This document shows, piece after piece, positions 10,921 through 22,604 of a DNA stretch of 64,000 bases. Every line of letters begins with the position of its first letter. Within the stretch, counting starts at the first letter, position 1. Made by a program: the position numbers and the translations under genes. Source of the stretch: Verticillium longisporum. Lineage: Eukaryota; Ascomycota; Sordariomycetes; Glomerellales; Plectosphaerellaceae. Below the pieces are notes generated by a model. The model was not told where the DNA came from. It searched no databases and saw nothing but the letters and a program-made list of their open reading frames with translations. Where the stretch lies: the NCBI GenBank assembly GCA_019188255.1, contig JAETXT010000002.1, positions 4,836,001 through 4,900,000 on the forward strand. Direction: 5' to 3'.

Positions 10921-12849
10921 ATGGTGAGTCTTGCTGCTGCCCCACGTCATGACGGCTCTCCCAGGGGAGCCTCCTCGACGGGCACCCTACCATGTTCTAC
11001 AGCACACTGATTCTTTCTTCTCCAAACAGGCCGAAGCTCAGATTTCAAGGACGGACAACCTGATGAAGTACCTCAGGCTCGACCAGAAGGGTTCCATCAT
11101 TGCCGAGTACATCTGGATCGACGCTGATGGCGAGACCCGTTCCAAGGCGAGGGTGAGTCGACACTTCCTTCCACGCTCCGATCTATACACATGAACGAAA
11201 TTGCACACAACACACACCTGGACGTATTCATTGCACATGCATCCCTCTCCCTTTCTGAGTTGATGCATCTGTTGCAGCGCCGAAGAGCGCACTGGCACAG
11301 GAGCGAAAACTCGGGGGGCACGGCGGCCCGGCTGCAAGCGGTCGGTTCGGGGCTTCTGGGCCCCCTGGGCCTCGCCTGGTCCGGCTCTGCTTCTGGCTGT
11401 GGCGGCCGTGTGGCATGGGGCCTGGAGCGCAAGAGTGTGTGGGGCGTCGCATGAGACGTCTTGGGGTGCCCCTCCTCCCCTCCCCCTCTACCACTCTCCT
11501 ACAACCCTCTGAAGCCAGAGGCGAGGAAAGACTCCACATCAGGGACCAAAGCCCCTCTAGTCGTCCACCGACCCAATGACGGTCCCCCCTTGGCCGGGCG
11601 AAGCAGGGCGCTGGATCCGCCGCCGGCTGGAGGGGTTAATCCAGCGACCCAGCGAACCAGACCCGAGTCGGCTCCTTCAGTTGCCTCGGCCATGGGGAAA
11701 ATGATGTCAGATCGGAACGCCAAGCTGGCCACGATCGATGGATTGACGACGTTGCATCTCATGCTGTTTTGCCCCTCTCGTCACACGATGCGTCTTCATC
11801 ATCATACCCGTGACGAACCTTGCCGCTAACCAAGACGTTAGACACTTGCCGAGAAGGAGTACGCTGTTGACGATCTTCCCACCTGGAACTTCGACGGCTC
11901 TTCTACAGGCCAGGCGCCCGGCGACGACTCGGACGTCTACCTGAAGCCCGTTGCCGTCTTCGCCGACCCCTTCCGTGGCTCCCCTAACATCCTCGTCCTG
12001 GCCGAGTGCTGGAACGCTGATGGCACCCCCAACAAGTTCAACTACCGCCATGAGTGCGCCAAGCTGATGGAGGCCCACGCCGACCACGAGCCCTGGTTCG
12101 GTCTCGAGCAGGAGTACACCCTCCTCGACCTCAGCAACCGTCCCTTCGGCTGGCCCTCGAACGGTTTCCCCGCTCCCCAGGGCCCCTACTACTGCGGTGT
12201 TGGTGCCGGCAAGGTCGTCCAGCGCGACATTGTCGACGCCCACTACAAGGCCTGCCTCTACGCCGGCGTCAAGATCTCGGGCACCAACGCCGAGGTCATG
12301 CCCGCCCAGTGGGAGTTCCAGGTCGGTCCTTGCAACGGCATTGAGATGGGTGACCAGCTCTGGCTCGCTCGTTTCCTCCTTGCCCGCATTGCCGAGGAGT
12401 TTGGCGCCAAGGTCTCGGTCGAGCCCAAGCCCATCCCCGGTGACTGGAACGGTGCCGGTCTGCACAGCAACTTCTCCAGCAAGGAGATGCGTGTTGAGGG
12501 TGGCATGAAGCACATTGAGGCCGCCATCAAGAAGCTTGAGGGCCGTCACCTCGAGCACATTGCCGTCTACGGCGAGGGCAACGAGAAGCGCCTGACCGGC
12601 AGGCACGAGACTGGCTCCATCGACCAGTTCTCCTATGGTGTCGCCACTCGTGGCGCCTCCATCCGCATTCCCAGGGAGTACGTCATCATCCCCTCATCCT
12701 CCTTTCCTCATGACCACAGCGCTAACTCGTCCCCCAGATGTGCCGCCAAGGGCTTCGGCTACTTCGAGGACAGGAGGCCGGCGTCCAACGCCGACCCCTA
12801 CAGGATTACGGGCATCATGATGGAGACTATTTACGGCTCCGTCAACTAA
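10921..12849 (+). CDS. gln1: Glutamine synthetase (type II, cytosolic)
   Basis: It condenses glutamate and ammonia to glutamine using ATP; type II enzymes are large cytosolic oligomers. Exons are 10921-10923, 11030-11152, 11842-12677 and 12738-12849, giving 357 residues, the normal eukaryotic length. Exon 1 codes only the ATG, followed directly by GTGAGT. The protein starts [16 protein letters not shown]. The beta-grasp signature [18 protein letters not shown] and the ATP-binding signature [18 protein letters not shown] are both intact. The last intron (60 bases) splits the GAA codon before [17 protein letters not shown], and the protein ends TIYGSVN. Intron 2 is 689 bases, far above the roughly 50-110 bases usual in this window. 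The last intron lacks an in-frame stop, so translation through it would add 20 residues. Identity is secure; the symbol is assigned by family. Confidence 0.96.
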
Positions 12850-13642
12850 GGATGCGAAGGGGCAGTGTGAATGGGATACCCAACGGTTAATATGGGAGCA
12901 TGGCAAAAAAGATTGCGATGCGGGTTACTTGCTTGCAGCGTGTTACATATAGATTTCGGTCTTGGTCACTCATGAATTGGGTGAATTGGGTCATGAGAAT
13001 TGAAGCATTTTCAAGGAACATCTCTTGGCTTTGATGTGTATGCATGAGCTCGTGTGCGTGTGAGTGTGTGTGAGGTTGTGGTGAGAGCAGACGTGAGAGT
13101 TTTGCTGTGAAGGATGAGCGTGGGGTGACTGCCGACAGCCCTTGTGTGCGTCAAAGCTGGTGGGGCTCATCGATCGCGCTCGACCCCGCACTACCTCCGC
13201 ATTCTCCGCATAGATATATGTCACGTGAGCACCTGCCTCGTTTCCCTGAGAGGCAGGAACGAGACGAATCGAGAGCATGATCAACTTCGCCCTCATCGAC
13301 CTCGACTACCGACCTATCTTACACTCAATCACAGAAGAAGCTAAAGGTATAGTTTCCTCGAACGAAAGATCTACTTCACCATACACCTCAACAGTCACAG
13401 ACGACAAGGCATCAACCAAGAGGTTGGACAGCAAAACAGGTCCTCTGATATTAGATATTACAAAATACCGACTCATGTGCCCGATTCGCAACGGCACCGG
13501 GACATGATGATGGGAGGCGATCAAATGTACAGGAGCCAGGCGGCCTAGGCGTCACGATGGCGCCTGCAAGAGGGATGTGTACACACCACTGGGGGTCCGG
13601 TCGGGGAAGTCCCAACCTTCTTCCTTCCCGCTGGGCACCTTT
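12850..13642. other. Convergent 3' flanks of glutamine synthetase and oxalate decarboxylase
   Basis: No gene is supported. The segment contains the 3' flanks of two convergent genes and a GT-rich stretch around 13050-13080 (alternating GTGTG). Short frames here show no conserved feature. Confidence 0.6.
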
Positions 13643-15224
13643 TTACTCGATGAGGAGCTGCTTCTCCTTCTTGAGCGACTCGATGAACTCGACGGGCACC
13701 TTGAGCGTCTGCGCAGCCACCTCGGGGGGTGTCAGGGCGAGCCACTGCGTCAGGGGAATGTCGGCGACGCGGTCCGATTTATAGATCTCGATCCAGACCA
13801 GGTCTTCCGTCTCGGACGTGTTCTCGATGTAGTGGCTGGTTTGGCTGTTAGCTTTTTCTCTCTCTTTTGTTCTCAACCAGCGGACCATGCGACAGCCGCG
13901 ACGGAGAGAGGCAAAACGCACCCAGAGTTGTCGGGGAAGGCAGCCGTGTCACCAGCGCTAAAGTCAAAGGTGCGGGCGTTGCCGTTGCCAATGAAGACGG
14001 TGGCGCGAGCGGTGCCCTTGTGGAAATACAGCCACTCCTCAGCCTACGTATGTTGTCTGTCAGCCAACGTGGTCCTATCGGACGCGGGAGATCAAGGGGA
14101 TGGATGCTGTCATACGTTGGGGTGCCAGTGGAGCTCGCGCAGGCCACCGGGCTTGAGAGTCACAAAGGTGGCGGCAATGGTCTCGCTGGCGGGAAAGTTG
14201 GTCGAGTCGATCTTCCAGAACTCGCCGCCGTTGCCGGGCACAGACTCCGGGGGTGCTGGAAGGTGCGGTAGATGAAGGAGCTGTTGCCCGAGAGGTAGTC
14301 CTCGGGGCCCGTGCCAGTGACGTTCTTGGTGGCCACATCGGCGGGACCGATGTAGGGGTTCTTCTCAGGGAGTTCGTCAAAGACCTTGGGGTCGACACCA
14401 AAGTTCTTGGCGATGATGTCGCGGGGGGTGTGGTTCAGCCAGTCGACAATGTTGAAAGTTGTTCTGCCACAATGTTAATACTGGTCCACCCGGCTCCTTG
14501 GGGTCGGCACCAGATCAGACGTACCCAACTTTCTCGAAATCAGCCTCGTCAAAGACAAGGAGGAACTCGTTGTGGTCGTCGAGACCCTGGACGGTGTGGG
14601 CGGCGCCCTTGGGGAAGTACCAGATGTCGCCGTACTCGAGCTTCTCGTTGACAAACTTGCCATTCTCGTCGACGGCTGAAACGAGCACGGAGCCGTTGTA
14701 GACGAAACCCCACTCGGCCTGCAAAAGACATCAGCGTCGGGACGACAGGGAAGGGGTGCCGCTCTGGGAAAGACATACCACACGGTGCCAGTGAAGCTCG
14801 CGGATGGCGCCCTTCTCAAGGTGCTGCTGGGCGGCCGCAATGTCGTGGCTCTGCGGGAGGTCTTGAATGACCTGAGTGCGAACCCAACCACCCTTGAGGA
14901 GCTTGGTCTTGGAGTCGGAGAACCTCCACTTCAGGTTGGGCACCGTGCCGGCGTCGGTAGACTCCTGGCCGAGGTTGCTTGGGTTATCAATGTCAACCTG
15001 GTTGTTGGTACCTCCTACTCTGGCTGTCAGTCGGCAACGAAGGGGCGAGACAGGGAAGAGGTACGGGCGTGCTCACCGAGAATAGGGCCTCCTTTGCCAT
15101 CGGCAGAGATGGGCTGACCAACGTCGAACTGGGCACCATCGTCACTGCGCTTGACGTTCTGCGGAACGGCACTGACACCGGCGCAGAGGCCGAGAAGGCC
15201 AACGAGAGAAGTAGACAGCTTCAT
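13643..15224 (-). CDS. Secreted oxalate decarboxylase, bicupin; one base missing
   Basis: Bicupin Mn enzymes of this family convert oxalate to formate and CO2. Exons on the minus strand are 15224-15077, 15014-14779, 14718-14525, 14463-14116, 14043-13922 and 13835-13643, with introns of 60-86 bases. The signal peptide is MKLSTSLVGLLGLCAGVSA, followed by a Kex2-type KR at residues 25-26. Cupin 1 has H124, H126 and E130 in RELHWHRVAEWGFVYNG, then PKGAAHTVQG. Cupin 2 has LRELHWHPNAEEWLYFHKG, split by an intron after the Asn, then PDNSGHYIEN. In exon 4 the frame shifts by one base at the five-G run 14249-14253 (plus strand): before it the protein reads IYRTFQHP, and after it the next phase reads SVPGNGGEFWKIDS. 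Exons total 1241 bases, one short of 414 codons. All metal ligands are otherwise intact, so an assembly error or a very recent mutation is likely. Confidence 0.85.
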
Positions 15225-15320
15225 GATAGGCGGGAAACGAAAGCGTGGGCAACTTCTGCAGGAAGGAATGGCCTAACGAACAAGAGGCTTCTCTCCCTTG
15301 CGGGGCGGTCAAGGCAATGT

Positions 15321-15327
15321 CTTTATA
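15321..15327 (-). promoter_or_regulatory. Candidate TATA box of the oxalate decarboxylase gene
   Basis: TATAAAG reads on the minus strand about 100 bases before the ATG at 15224, a usual position for a TATA element in a fungal promoter. No transcription start can be read. Confidence 0.45.
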
Positions 15328-17258
15328 GCATGATGTGTGTCGCCCGAGCAGACGCAATCGACCATCATGACTTACACCGCGAAAGACTCAATGTCGCCAT
15401 GCGCAGTCGCCGAATGAACTCAGTCGAGCCGTCACCACCACGCCCAGCGTCACTCCCAACCAAGAGCAACAAGACGGCGTTGAGGCATATGACGATCGCC
15501 CATCCAGCTGCTGGTCTGACTGGCGGACGATGGCGACATCACAGCTTGTCGGCCGTATTGTAACACCAAACCAACTATTGATTGTGCTGTCTCACAGCGA
15601 CATTGACGCAGACCCTGGGCTTGTAAAGATGACTTATCCAAAAAGCAAGTATGCAGCCCGATCGGGTGGCTGTTGGGATTTTGCGGTTCAAAAAGGCCTG
15701 GAGGACGCCGGGGCCGCATTCGACATCGGGCCCGAAAATAACGACATCGTGGCGCGTGGGGTTTAGCTCGTCCGTGCCGTGCTGTGCCGGCCGATCTTTG
15801 CAAGATTTCACCATGGGCATCTGCCCTCGACATCGACAGCAGGGCAAACTTTCAGGTCGCCCAGCCGGGAATATCTGCAGGCCGTTTACTCTTGGCACGG
15901 CAATTGAATGCCTTGTGGCGTCCTGCGCATTGATCTCAGTGGTGATGACACCTGATGCTGTTGTTGGGTGCGCAGGATCTCGCACCGCAACTTACACCCC
16001 AGAGAGTGGACAGGGGAGGGGGGCATCGGCATGTTCCATGACCATTCCCATGACACCGGACGACTGTTCGTCTTTCGTTTCATCTCATTGGCCTCTGGAT
16101 TTAAGCTCCCTGCTGTCTGGGGTCTTATTTCAGGAATAGTCAGGGGCACTGCCAGTTGCTTCTTCGAACCGCACTCATGGGGATTGCGTCCTGATGGCAT
16201 CATGGGATTTTGCCCATGGCGCATGAGCGCTTGTCTCTCCGAAATGAGCCAACACACAGCATTTGAGAGCATGACCTGAGCTGACCAGAACGTGGACTGA
16301 CAGGCAGATCGTCGTCGAATGGGGGTTTCGCCGTGGATCAACGTGGGAGGTTTCTCAGTCCCATGACTATTTGCCTTCCCAACATTCAGTCCTTTACCGG
16401 CCACGGTGAGGGTTGATCACACCGGTAGAGCGCAAGGTTCGTGATAGCCTCTGGCTTTCCTGCCCTGACGTGCCTTTCACGTACGTTAGGCCGCGGGGCC
16501 AGCGGGACAATCACGACGCCATGAAAGACTAACGCTGGCGATGAGCAACGCTATGAGTATTCTTCCCGCACTTGACCTCCCGGCACTTGACCCCTCCGTG
16601 AGGTCAACGGTTGTCATCACTCTCCTGATTCGTCCCCCGTCGAATAAGCAGCAGACGGGCCCCCATGTTCTGGCCGCCCCTGCCGCTCTTGGGCCTGTGT
16701 TTGTCCCCATCGGCACTTGACTCTGCCGGCGACAGACAAACAGACGTGGCTCGATATGTCTGATCCCTTTACTACTGCAGCATAATGTCTGACTATCGAC
16801 AGCTCGCATAGGATCTTCTCCAGTCCGATGTCGATCATATCCATTTAGGCGCCCAGCCTTGGGTCAGCCTCACGATGGACGCCCCTATTCAGAACTTCAA
16901 ATCGACTTGGCGGGTTGCCGTGAACCTCATTGAGCTGTAAAGGGCAGTGTTCATCGTCATTTCCACACTATGGCGACATCTGGGGGATCTTCGGCGCTGT
17001 TAGTCCCAGCGTCATGGGGCGAGGTCGCCGACTCGATCACCGCCGGCCGGCTAGAGCTGTTGATACTGCCATTCAGGTCGTCGAACGGCTCCATGGCCAG
17101 TCGAGATGGTGAATCAGGGAGGCGGGACCTGCGAAAGAAACGATATGGTGAGCATGGAGTTGAGGATGATGCCATTCACACTAATGGATCAGCAAAAGAA
17201 GTCTCTGAGTCGAAGGCATCTGGGTACTGCAACGGCGGTTTGCCTGAGATCAAAGATC

Positions 17259-17264
17259 TATAAG
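17259..17264 (+). promoter_or_regulatory. Candidate TATA box of the SBP56-like gene
   Basis: TATAAG lies about 115 bases before the ATG at 17379, followed by a CT-rich leader of repeated CTCATCCTCA-like sequence. Position and context fit a fungal core promoter. Confidence 0.4.
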
Positions 17265-17378
17265 ACCGCACGATTATCTCGACCAGAATCGATTTTGTTC
17301 TTCATCTCGCAACTCAGTCACTCATTCACCCTCATCCTCATCCTCACCATCGACCTTCATTCCTGAGCATCTTTCAAT

Positions 17379-19188
17379 ATGATTTCCAAGACCGCCCTCG
17401 CCGCTTTGGCTGGCTATCTCCTAGCCGCCTCAGCCAGCCCTGTCAACAGCCCCGGTGTCGAGAAGCGACAGTCGCCGCTTCCTGATCTCCTGGTTGTTCC
17501 CGGCCTTGCAAAGGTTGGAGAGCTCCTCAGTGGTCCCAAGGCCTCTCCCCGTGACCTTCCCGTTCCGGGTCTCAAAGGACTCCCGATCCCCGTCCTTCCG
17601 GTCGTCGGCGGCGCTGGCATTCCTCTTGGTGGCGGAGGTCTTCTTCACGCCGGCGCTAGCCCTCTGGGTGGTGCCATCCCTGTCGGTGGTGCCACCCCTC
17701 TGGGCAGCGCCCTTCCCAAGCGCCAGATCAGCCTGCCCCCTCTGATCCCCGCCATTCCCGGTGTCAGGCCGCCCCAGGCCGAAGATGCCATTCCACTGCC
17801 GGTGCTGCAGCTTCCGACCCCTCCCCTTGACAGCCCGCCTTTCGCTGGCTCCAACATCAAGCCCAAGAAGATCGGTTACTTCTGGACCGGTGCGGGTGAC
17901 AACAAGCACAAGGATTTCCTCATCACCATGAGTCTTGATGATGTGAGTTTCTCCTCCATGTCCACAACAATCTGCGAATGATCGATCACCTTACTGACAT
18001 GACTTTTCTAGGATACCTTTGGTGAGATCATCACCCTCACTGATGTTCCTAGCAGTGGCAACTCGCCTCACCACCTGGGTCCCTCTGCCGACGGCAAGAC
18101 CCTCATCGGTGGCTGTCTCCTCAGTCTCCTTAAGACGCAGGACACTGCTTTCTACTTCGATGTGTCGGATCCCTACAACCCCAAGTTCTCGCACAGCAAC
18201 CGCGCTCTGCTGAGCTCGATTGTCGACGAGATCCGCGCCAAGCCCGAGGGTGGCTTCTTCATCACTTACATGGGTAGCGCCGTCGGCACCTCGCCCGGCC
18301 GCCTCGTCGAGACCGACGCCGCTGGTAACATCATCCACGAGTGGCCCGAAGATGTTCAGGGCACCCTCAACATTCTCGGCGAGCAGTTCAACCCCACGGC
18401 CTCAGCATCGACTTTGAGAAGAAGATCATCCTGACTTCGGACTTTGTTGTGCCTCTCAGCATTCTCAAGCCCACTCTCGGCATCCAGAAGGCTTCGACTC
18501 TCAGGCTCTGGAACCTTGAGGACAGGACCATCATCTCGACCATCACCATCCCCAACGGCGCCGGTATCCAGGACGTCAAGTTCATCCCCGGCAACGAGGA
18601 GAGCGCCGCCATTGCCACGTAAGTCTACCCCTCGCGCCCTGGACGGTCCTGAATCATGCTAACCATCGCAGCGCTGTCGGCCCTGGTGAGGTCTGGATCA
18701 TCTACCCCTTCCGCAAGGACGCCAACGGCAACCAGGGTGTCGCCGAGCTCCTCTACTCCCTCGGCCCCAAGGCTGTCGACTCTCTCGCCATCTACTCTGA
18801 CATTTCTGACGACGGCCGCCTCGCCTACTTCACCATCACCCTCGGCAACCACGTCGCTGCTCTTGACATTTCTGACCTCACCAACGTCAAGCGCCTTGAT
18901 GACCCCAAGGAGACCCAGCCCATCATCGGCCCCCACTATGTCAAGATCAGCCCCGATAAGAAGAACCTGCTCGTCACTGGGTACATGGTCCAGGGCGGCG
19001 ACATCTCCATCGTCAACACCCCCGGTGACTACAAGGCTCACTGGATCGACATCAACTACGATGGCAGCCTCAGCTTCAACCGCACCGTCGACTTTGAGAG
19101 CATCTTCACCCGCGACCGTGGTGGTGCCCGCCCTCACTCGTCGGTCATCTACGATCTCACTGACCCCGAGAACCCCAAGTACTACTAA
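17379..19188 (+). CDS. Secreted SBP56-like (selenium-binding/methanethiol-oxidase-type) propeller; one base missing
   Basis: Exons are 17379-17942, 18012-18618 and 18672-19188. The N-terminus is a signal peptide (MISKTALAALAGYLLAASAS), then KR sites at residues 29-30 and 114-115 enclosing a Pro/Gly-rich segment with GGAIPVGGATPLG-type repeats. Two Kex2-like sites suggest a cleaved propeptide. The remainder resembles the SBP56 beta-propeller family: SPHHLGPSADGKTLIGG, GSAVGTSPGRLVETDA, LDISDLTNVKRL and HSSVIYDLTDPENPKYY at the end. In other organisms SBP56 proteins include methanethiol oxidases; the substrate here is unknown. In exon 2 the frame shifts at the four-C run 18392-18395: LNILGEQFNP before, GLSIDFEKKIILTSDF after in the next phase. 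Exons total 1688 bases, one short of 563 codons. The match beyond the shift is good, so the lesion is either a consensus error or recent. Confidence 0.75.
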
Positions 19189-20138
19189 GCGGCCTGGCAA
19201 GGCATGCAAGCACAGCCCACGCTCGCTCATGGGATGGGCCTCCGCATCCGAGTCTGCGAACAAATAGATTGGGGGATGACGGCGTCAATTTGACTACACA
19301 GGTGCCCGGGACATATCATTGACATTCTTTTCAACTAATACTTATATTTTCTATATGTTGTTTGTAGGCTTGGAGTTTTTTTTTCTTTATCTTCTTCTCC
19401 ACAACATACGAGACTGAGAGGAAAAGAGGGGAGCGAGCAGTCGTTTGCGCATGAAATGATGAAGCTCAAAGATGGATGAACAGAAGGCAAGAGGTTGGAT
19501 GTCGGGTGTAGGATATGGATTCATTGTATCTATCCTGATTGAAGCACATTCGTTTTTAGCCAGTCTATACACAAGTCGAGGTCGTATCATCTTATCAAGT
19601 CTTTCCCGTGACCGCTCGGTTCCTTTTTGTTCCATTACTCCTTCTCTTTTTTGCCTGGCTTAAGTACCCCCGGGCAATGGCTGCTGTTAGGTTTGTTCCT
19701 GCCTGGCCGTTCTGCTAGGGCAGGCACGAGTGGTGTGGTCGACGTCATTGGCGCCTGCCGCTTCCGATGCCAGTACTTACACATGCACGTGTCTCGCCGT
19801 TGTCCTGGTGCGTTCCAGCTGTCCACCCACCGTTGGCGGTGCAGACATCACATGTGTTCAATCTGGAGATGCTTCGCGGCACAGACTTCGCCGTGATGTT
19901 GCATACTTAGCTGCGATTGAAGCCTGATATCAACCGCGCCGCTCCCTCTCCCCGAACAGATTGTCCCCGAGCAGACCGTGGCGTCGGGTCGCCACCGTTG
20001 GCAGTATTTGAGGAAAGTAAGACATCCCATTACCATTCTGAGGTGCAGACGCGAGCTTAAACCTCGAAAATTTTCTAATCGAGAGCGTTCCCATCCCTTC
20101 ACTTTCTTGTCTCCATTTCATCGTCCGCCACCATCACC
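19189..20138. other. Intergenic region between SBP56-like and ceramidase genes
   Basis: About 950 bases with no supported gene. The first part is T-rich 3' flank; the last 150 bases are the CT-rich leader of the ceramidase gene. Confidence 0.55.
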
Positions 20139-22604
20139 ATGTCTGCCCCAGAGGCAGTATCTCTGTGCGAGAAGCCGTCAGAACGACCTAGTAACGTCGG
20201 AGAATCAAGCCAAGAGGCCACCAGCAGCAGAGATGGCCGCGATGCTGAGTATACATGGAGACGAGCGTTGCTCATAGCCTGCAGGCTCACCGTCGCCCTC
20301 GTCCTTCTGCATCTAGTCTTCTCCACTGGTTGTATCACCAATGTGTTCTCGCGCTATGGACGCCCAGCTTCCTGGGCTGATGGCAATCAGAGGGACGATC
20401 TGTACCTTCTGGGCACCGGCAAGGCGGATATCACAGGCCCCGTCGTGGAAATCAACATGATGGGGTACGCTGATATGAAACAGGTGGGAAGTGGCCTACG
20501 CCAGAGACTGTTCGCCCGGGCGTTCATCGTCGGAAACATTGAACGCCACGACGATAGGTTTGTGTACATCGTACTTGACGCGCAATCCGGCGACACGGCC
20601 GTCCGTTATGGCATCCTGGAGGAACTCGCCGCCTTGGGTCCGGAATACGCCGTATACGGGTAACGCAACGTCGCAGTCACCGGCACTCACTCTCACTCCG
20701 GCCCCGGCGCATGGCTGAACTATCTCTTGCCTCAAATCACAAGCAAAGGCTTTGACCAACAAAGCTATCGCACTATAGTGGACGGAACCGTCCTCGCGAT
20801 ACAGCGTGCGCACGAGAGTCTTGTGCCAGGTCATCTCGGCGCCGGCAAGATTTCAGTCAAGGGTGCCAGCATCAACCGAAGCCTGTTCTCCTATCTGGCC
20901 AATCCAGAGGATGATCGCAGGCGATACAACATTAGCGCTGAGGATGACGGTTCCGTTGACAGAGATCTTACGCTGCTGAACTTTCAACGCGCATCAGACA
21001 ATAAAAGCATTGGTGTGCTGACCTGGTTCCCGACCCACGGCACCTCGATGTTGGGCAACAACACGCTCATCACAGGCGATAACAAGGGCGTCGCCGCTTA
21101 TTTGTTTGAAAAGAGCGTCCGCACTGACCCGCGAACGGCTGACAATTTCGTGGCTGGGTTCTCACAAGCAAACGTAGGTGACGTGAGTCCCAACGTTCTC
21201 GGGGCCTGGTGTGAAGACGGGTCTGGCGAGCGTTGCAAGTTCAAGGACAGCACCTGCAGCAATGGTCGGAGTCAACACTGTCACGCGAGGGGTCCTTATT
21301 TCACCGAGAAGGACAATGGCGCAAAGTCGTGCTTCGAGATCGGGCGTCGCCAGTTTAACGCTGCAAAAATGCTCTTCGACGAGATGAACCTGGGTCGCAG
21401 CCTCACCCGAGTACGCGGCTTGTGGGTCAAGTCCTTCCACAATTTTCACGACATGTCAGACTTCCACTTCGTGTTGCCCAACGGTTCAGCCGTGAGAACG
21501 TGTCCCGCTGCCCTGGGGTACTCGTTCGCTGCCGGGACGCGGACGGCCCTGGCGCTTTTGATTTCACGCAGCACGGCTCGAATGCGTCAAACACATCTCC
21601 CGTGTGGAAGCTCGTCTCGAGTTTTCCGAAGAAGCCTCAAAAAGAACAAGTCATGTGCCAAAATCCAAAGCCCATCCTTCTTGATGTCGGAGAGGTGTCG
21701 AAACCCTACGCGTGGACGCCCAATATTGTCGATATACAAGCATTCAGGGTAGGGCAATTTATCATTACAGTGAGTCCAGGCGAGGCGACTACAATGGCAG
21801 GGCGTCGGTGGAAAGAGGCCGTAAAGGGGGCTGCCAAAGTCTTGTTCAAGGAAGAGCCAGGGGCCTTGGAGCCGATGGTAGTCCTTGGCGGACCTGCGAA
21901 CAGTTACACCCACTACATCACGACCCAGGAGGAATACAGGTTTGTGACTTTTTTCTTTCGCAGACGCGGTCGATACTTTTACTGATTTCATCAGCATACA
22001 AAGGTACGAGGGGGCCTCGACTCTCTATGGTCCACACACGCTGGCAGCCTACATAGATCGCACCATCCATTTCCTCCCTTACCTCTCAGCGAACCATGAT
22101 ACCCAATCGCCTGCGCAAGAGACCGGCCCTCTTCCCCCGAACAATAGCAACACTTCCCTTAACTTCATATCGGGCGTTGTACTTGATGCGGCGCCCATCT
22201 TTCGCCATTTTGGGGACGTCAAGACTGACGTCCGGACCTCGTACTTACACGGGACCACAGTCAATGCGACATTCGTGGGCGCCAACCCGCGGAACGATTT
22301 GCGACTGGAGCGCACTTATGCCGCCGTCGAGAGGTTCAATGGCAAGAACGAGGGCGAGCTGCCCTCCGAAGATGAGTGGAAACCGTTTAGAGACGATAGT
22401 GACTGGAGCCTCATCTTCGAGTGGAAGCGTACCAGCACTATCCTGGGCACGAGCGAGGTGACTATCACGTGGGACATGGCCGGCGACGATGAAGAGGTAC
22501 CAGCAGGTGTCTACAGGCTGCGGTATTTTGGAAATGCGAAGGGGCTCGGTGGAAAGATTGTTGAGTTTGAAGGCACCAGTGGGTCGTTCGTCGTGCTGGC
22601 ATAG
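20139..22604 (+). pseudogene. Neutral/alkaline ceramidase, disrupted by a stop and a frameshift
   Basis: Family members hydrolyse ceramide to sphingosine and fatty acid. Exons are 20139-21939 and 21995-22604; the acceptor at 21994 gives SIQRYEGASTLYGPHTL, matching the family better than one nine bases later. An uncleaved signal-anchor (LLIACRLTVALVLLHLVF, about residues 47-65) predicts a type II membrane protein. Family blocks are present: YLLGTGKADITGPVVEINMM, THSHSGPGAW, FPTHGTSM and the active-site GFSQANVGDVSPN. Two lesions occur. The first is an in-frame TAA at 20661-20663 (codon 175) between EYAVYG and RNVAVTGTHSH, where relatives have a Gln or similar residue. The second is one missing base at 21537-21539 between GYSFAAGT and DGPGAFDFTQ. 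Exons total 2411 bases, one short of 804 codons. Either a young pseudogene or two sequence errors; the coding signal elsewhere is intact. Confidence 0.85.

Larger units (their letters stand above)
15225..17378. other. 2.15 kb divergent intergenic region between two secreted-enzyme genes
   Basis: It lies between the oxalate decarboxylase (leftward) and the SBP56-like gene (rightward) and so holds both promoters. No open frame here is convincing. A TATA-like element lies near each end. No repeats were noticed. Confidence 0.5.

Noticed and set aside
11707..12606. Open frame of 299 codons on the minus strand
   Set aside because: It is antisense to glutamine synthetase exon 3, whose signatures are unambiguous.
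15225..17378. PacC-type GCCAAG sites in the divergent promoter region
   Set aside because: Two CTTGGC hexamers were seen, about what chance predicts for this length, so no pH control is claimed.
21940..22003. Alternative ceramidase intron ending at 22003
   Set aside because: The acceptor at 21994 is also in frame and gives SIQRYEG, matching the family block, so the shorter intron is preferred.
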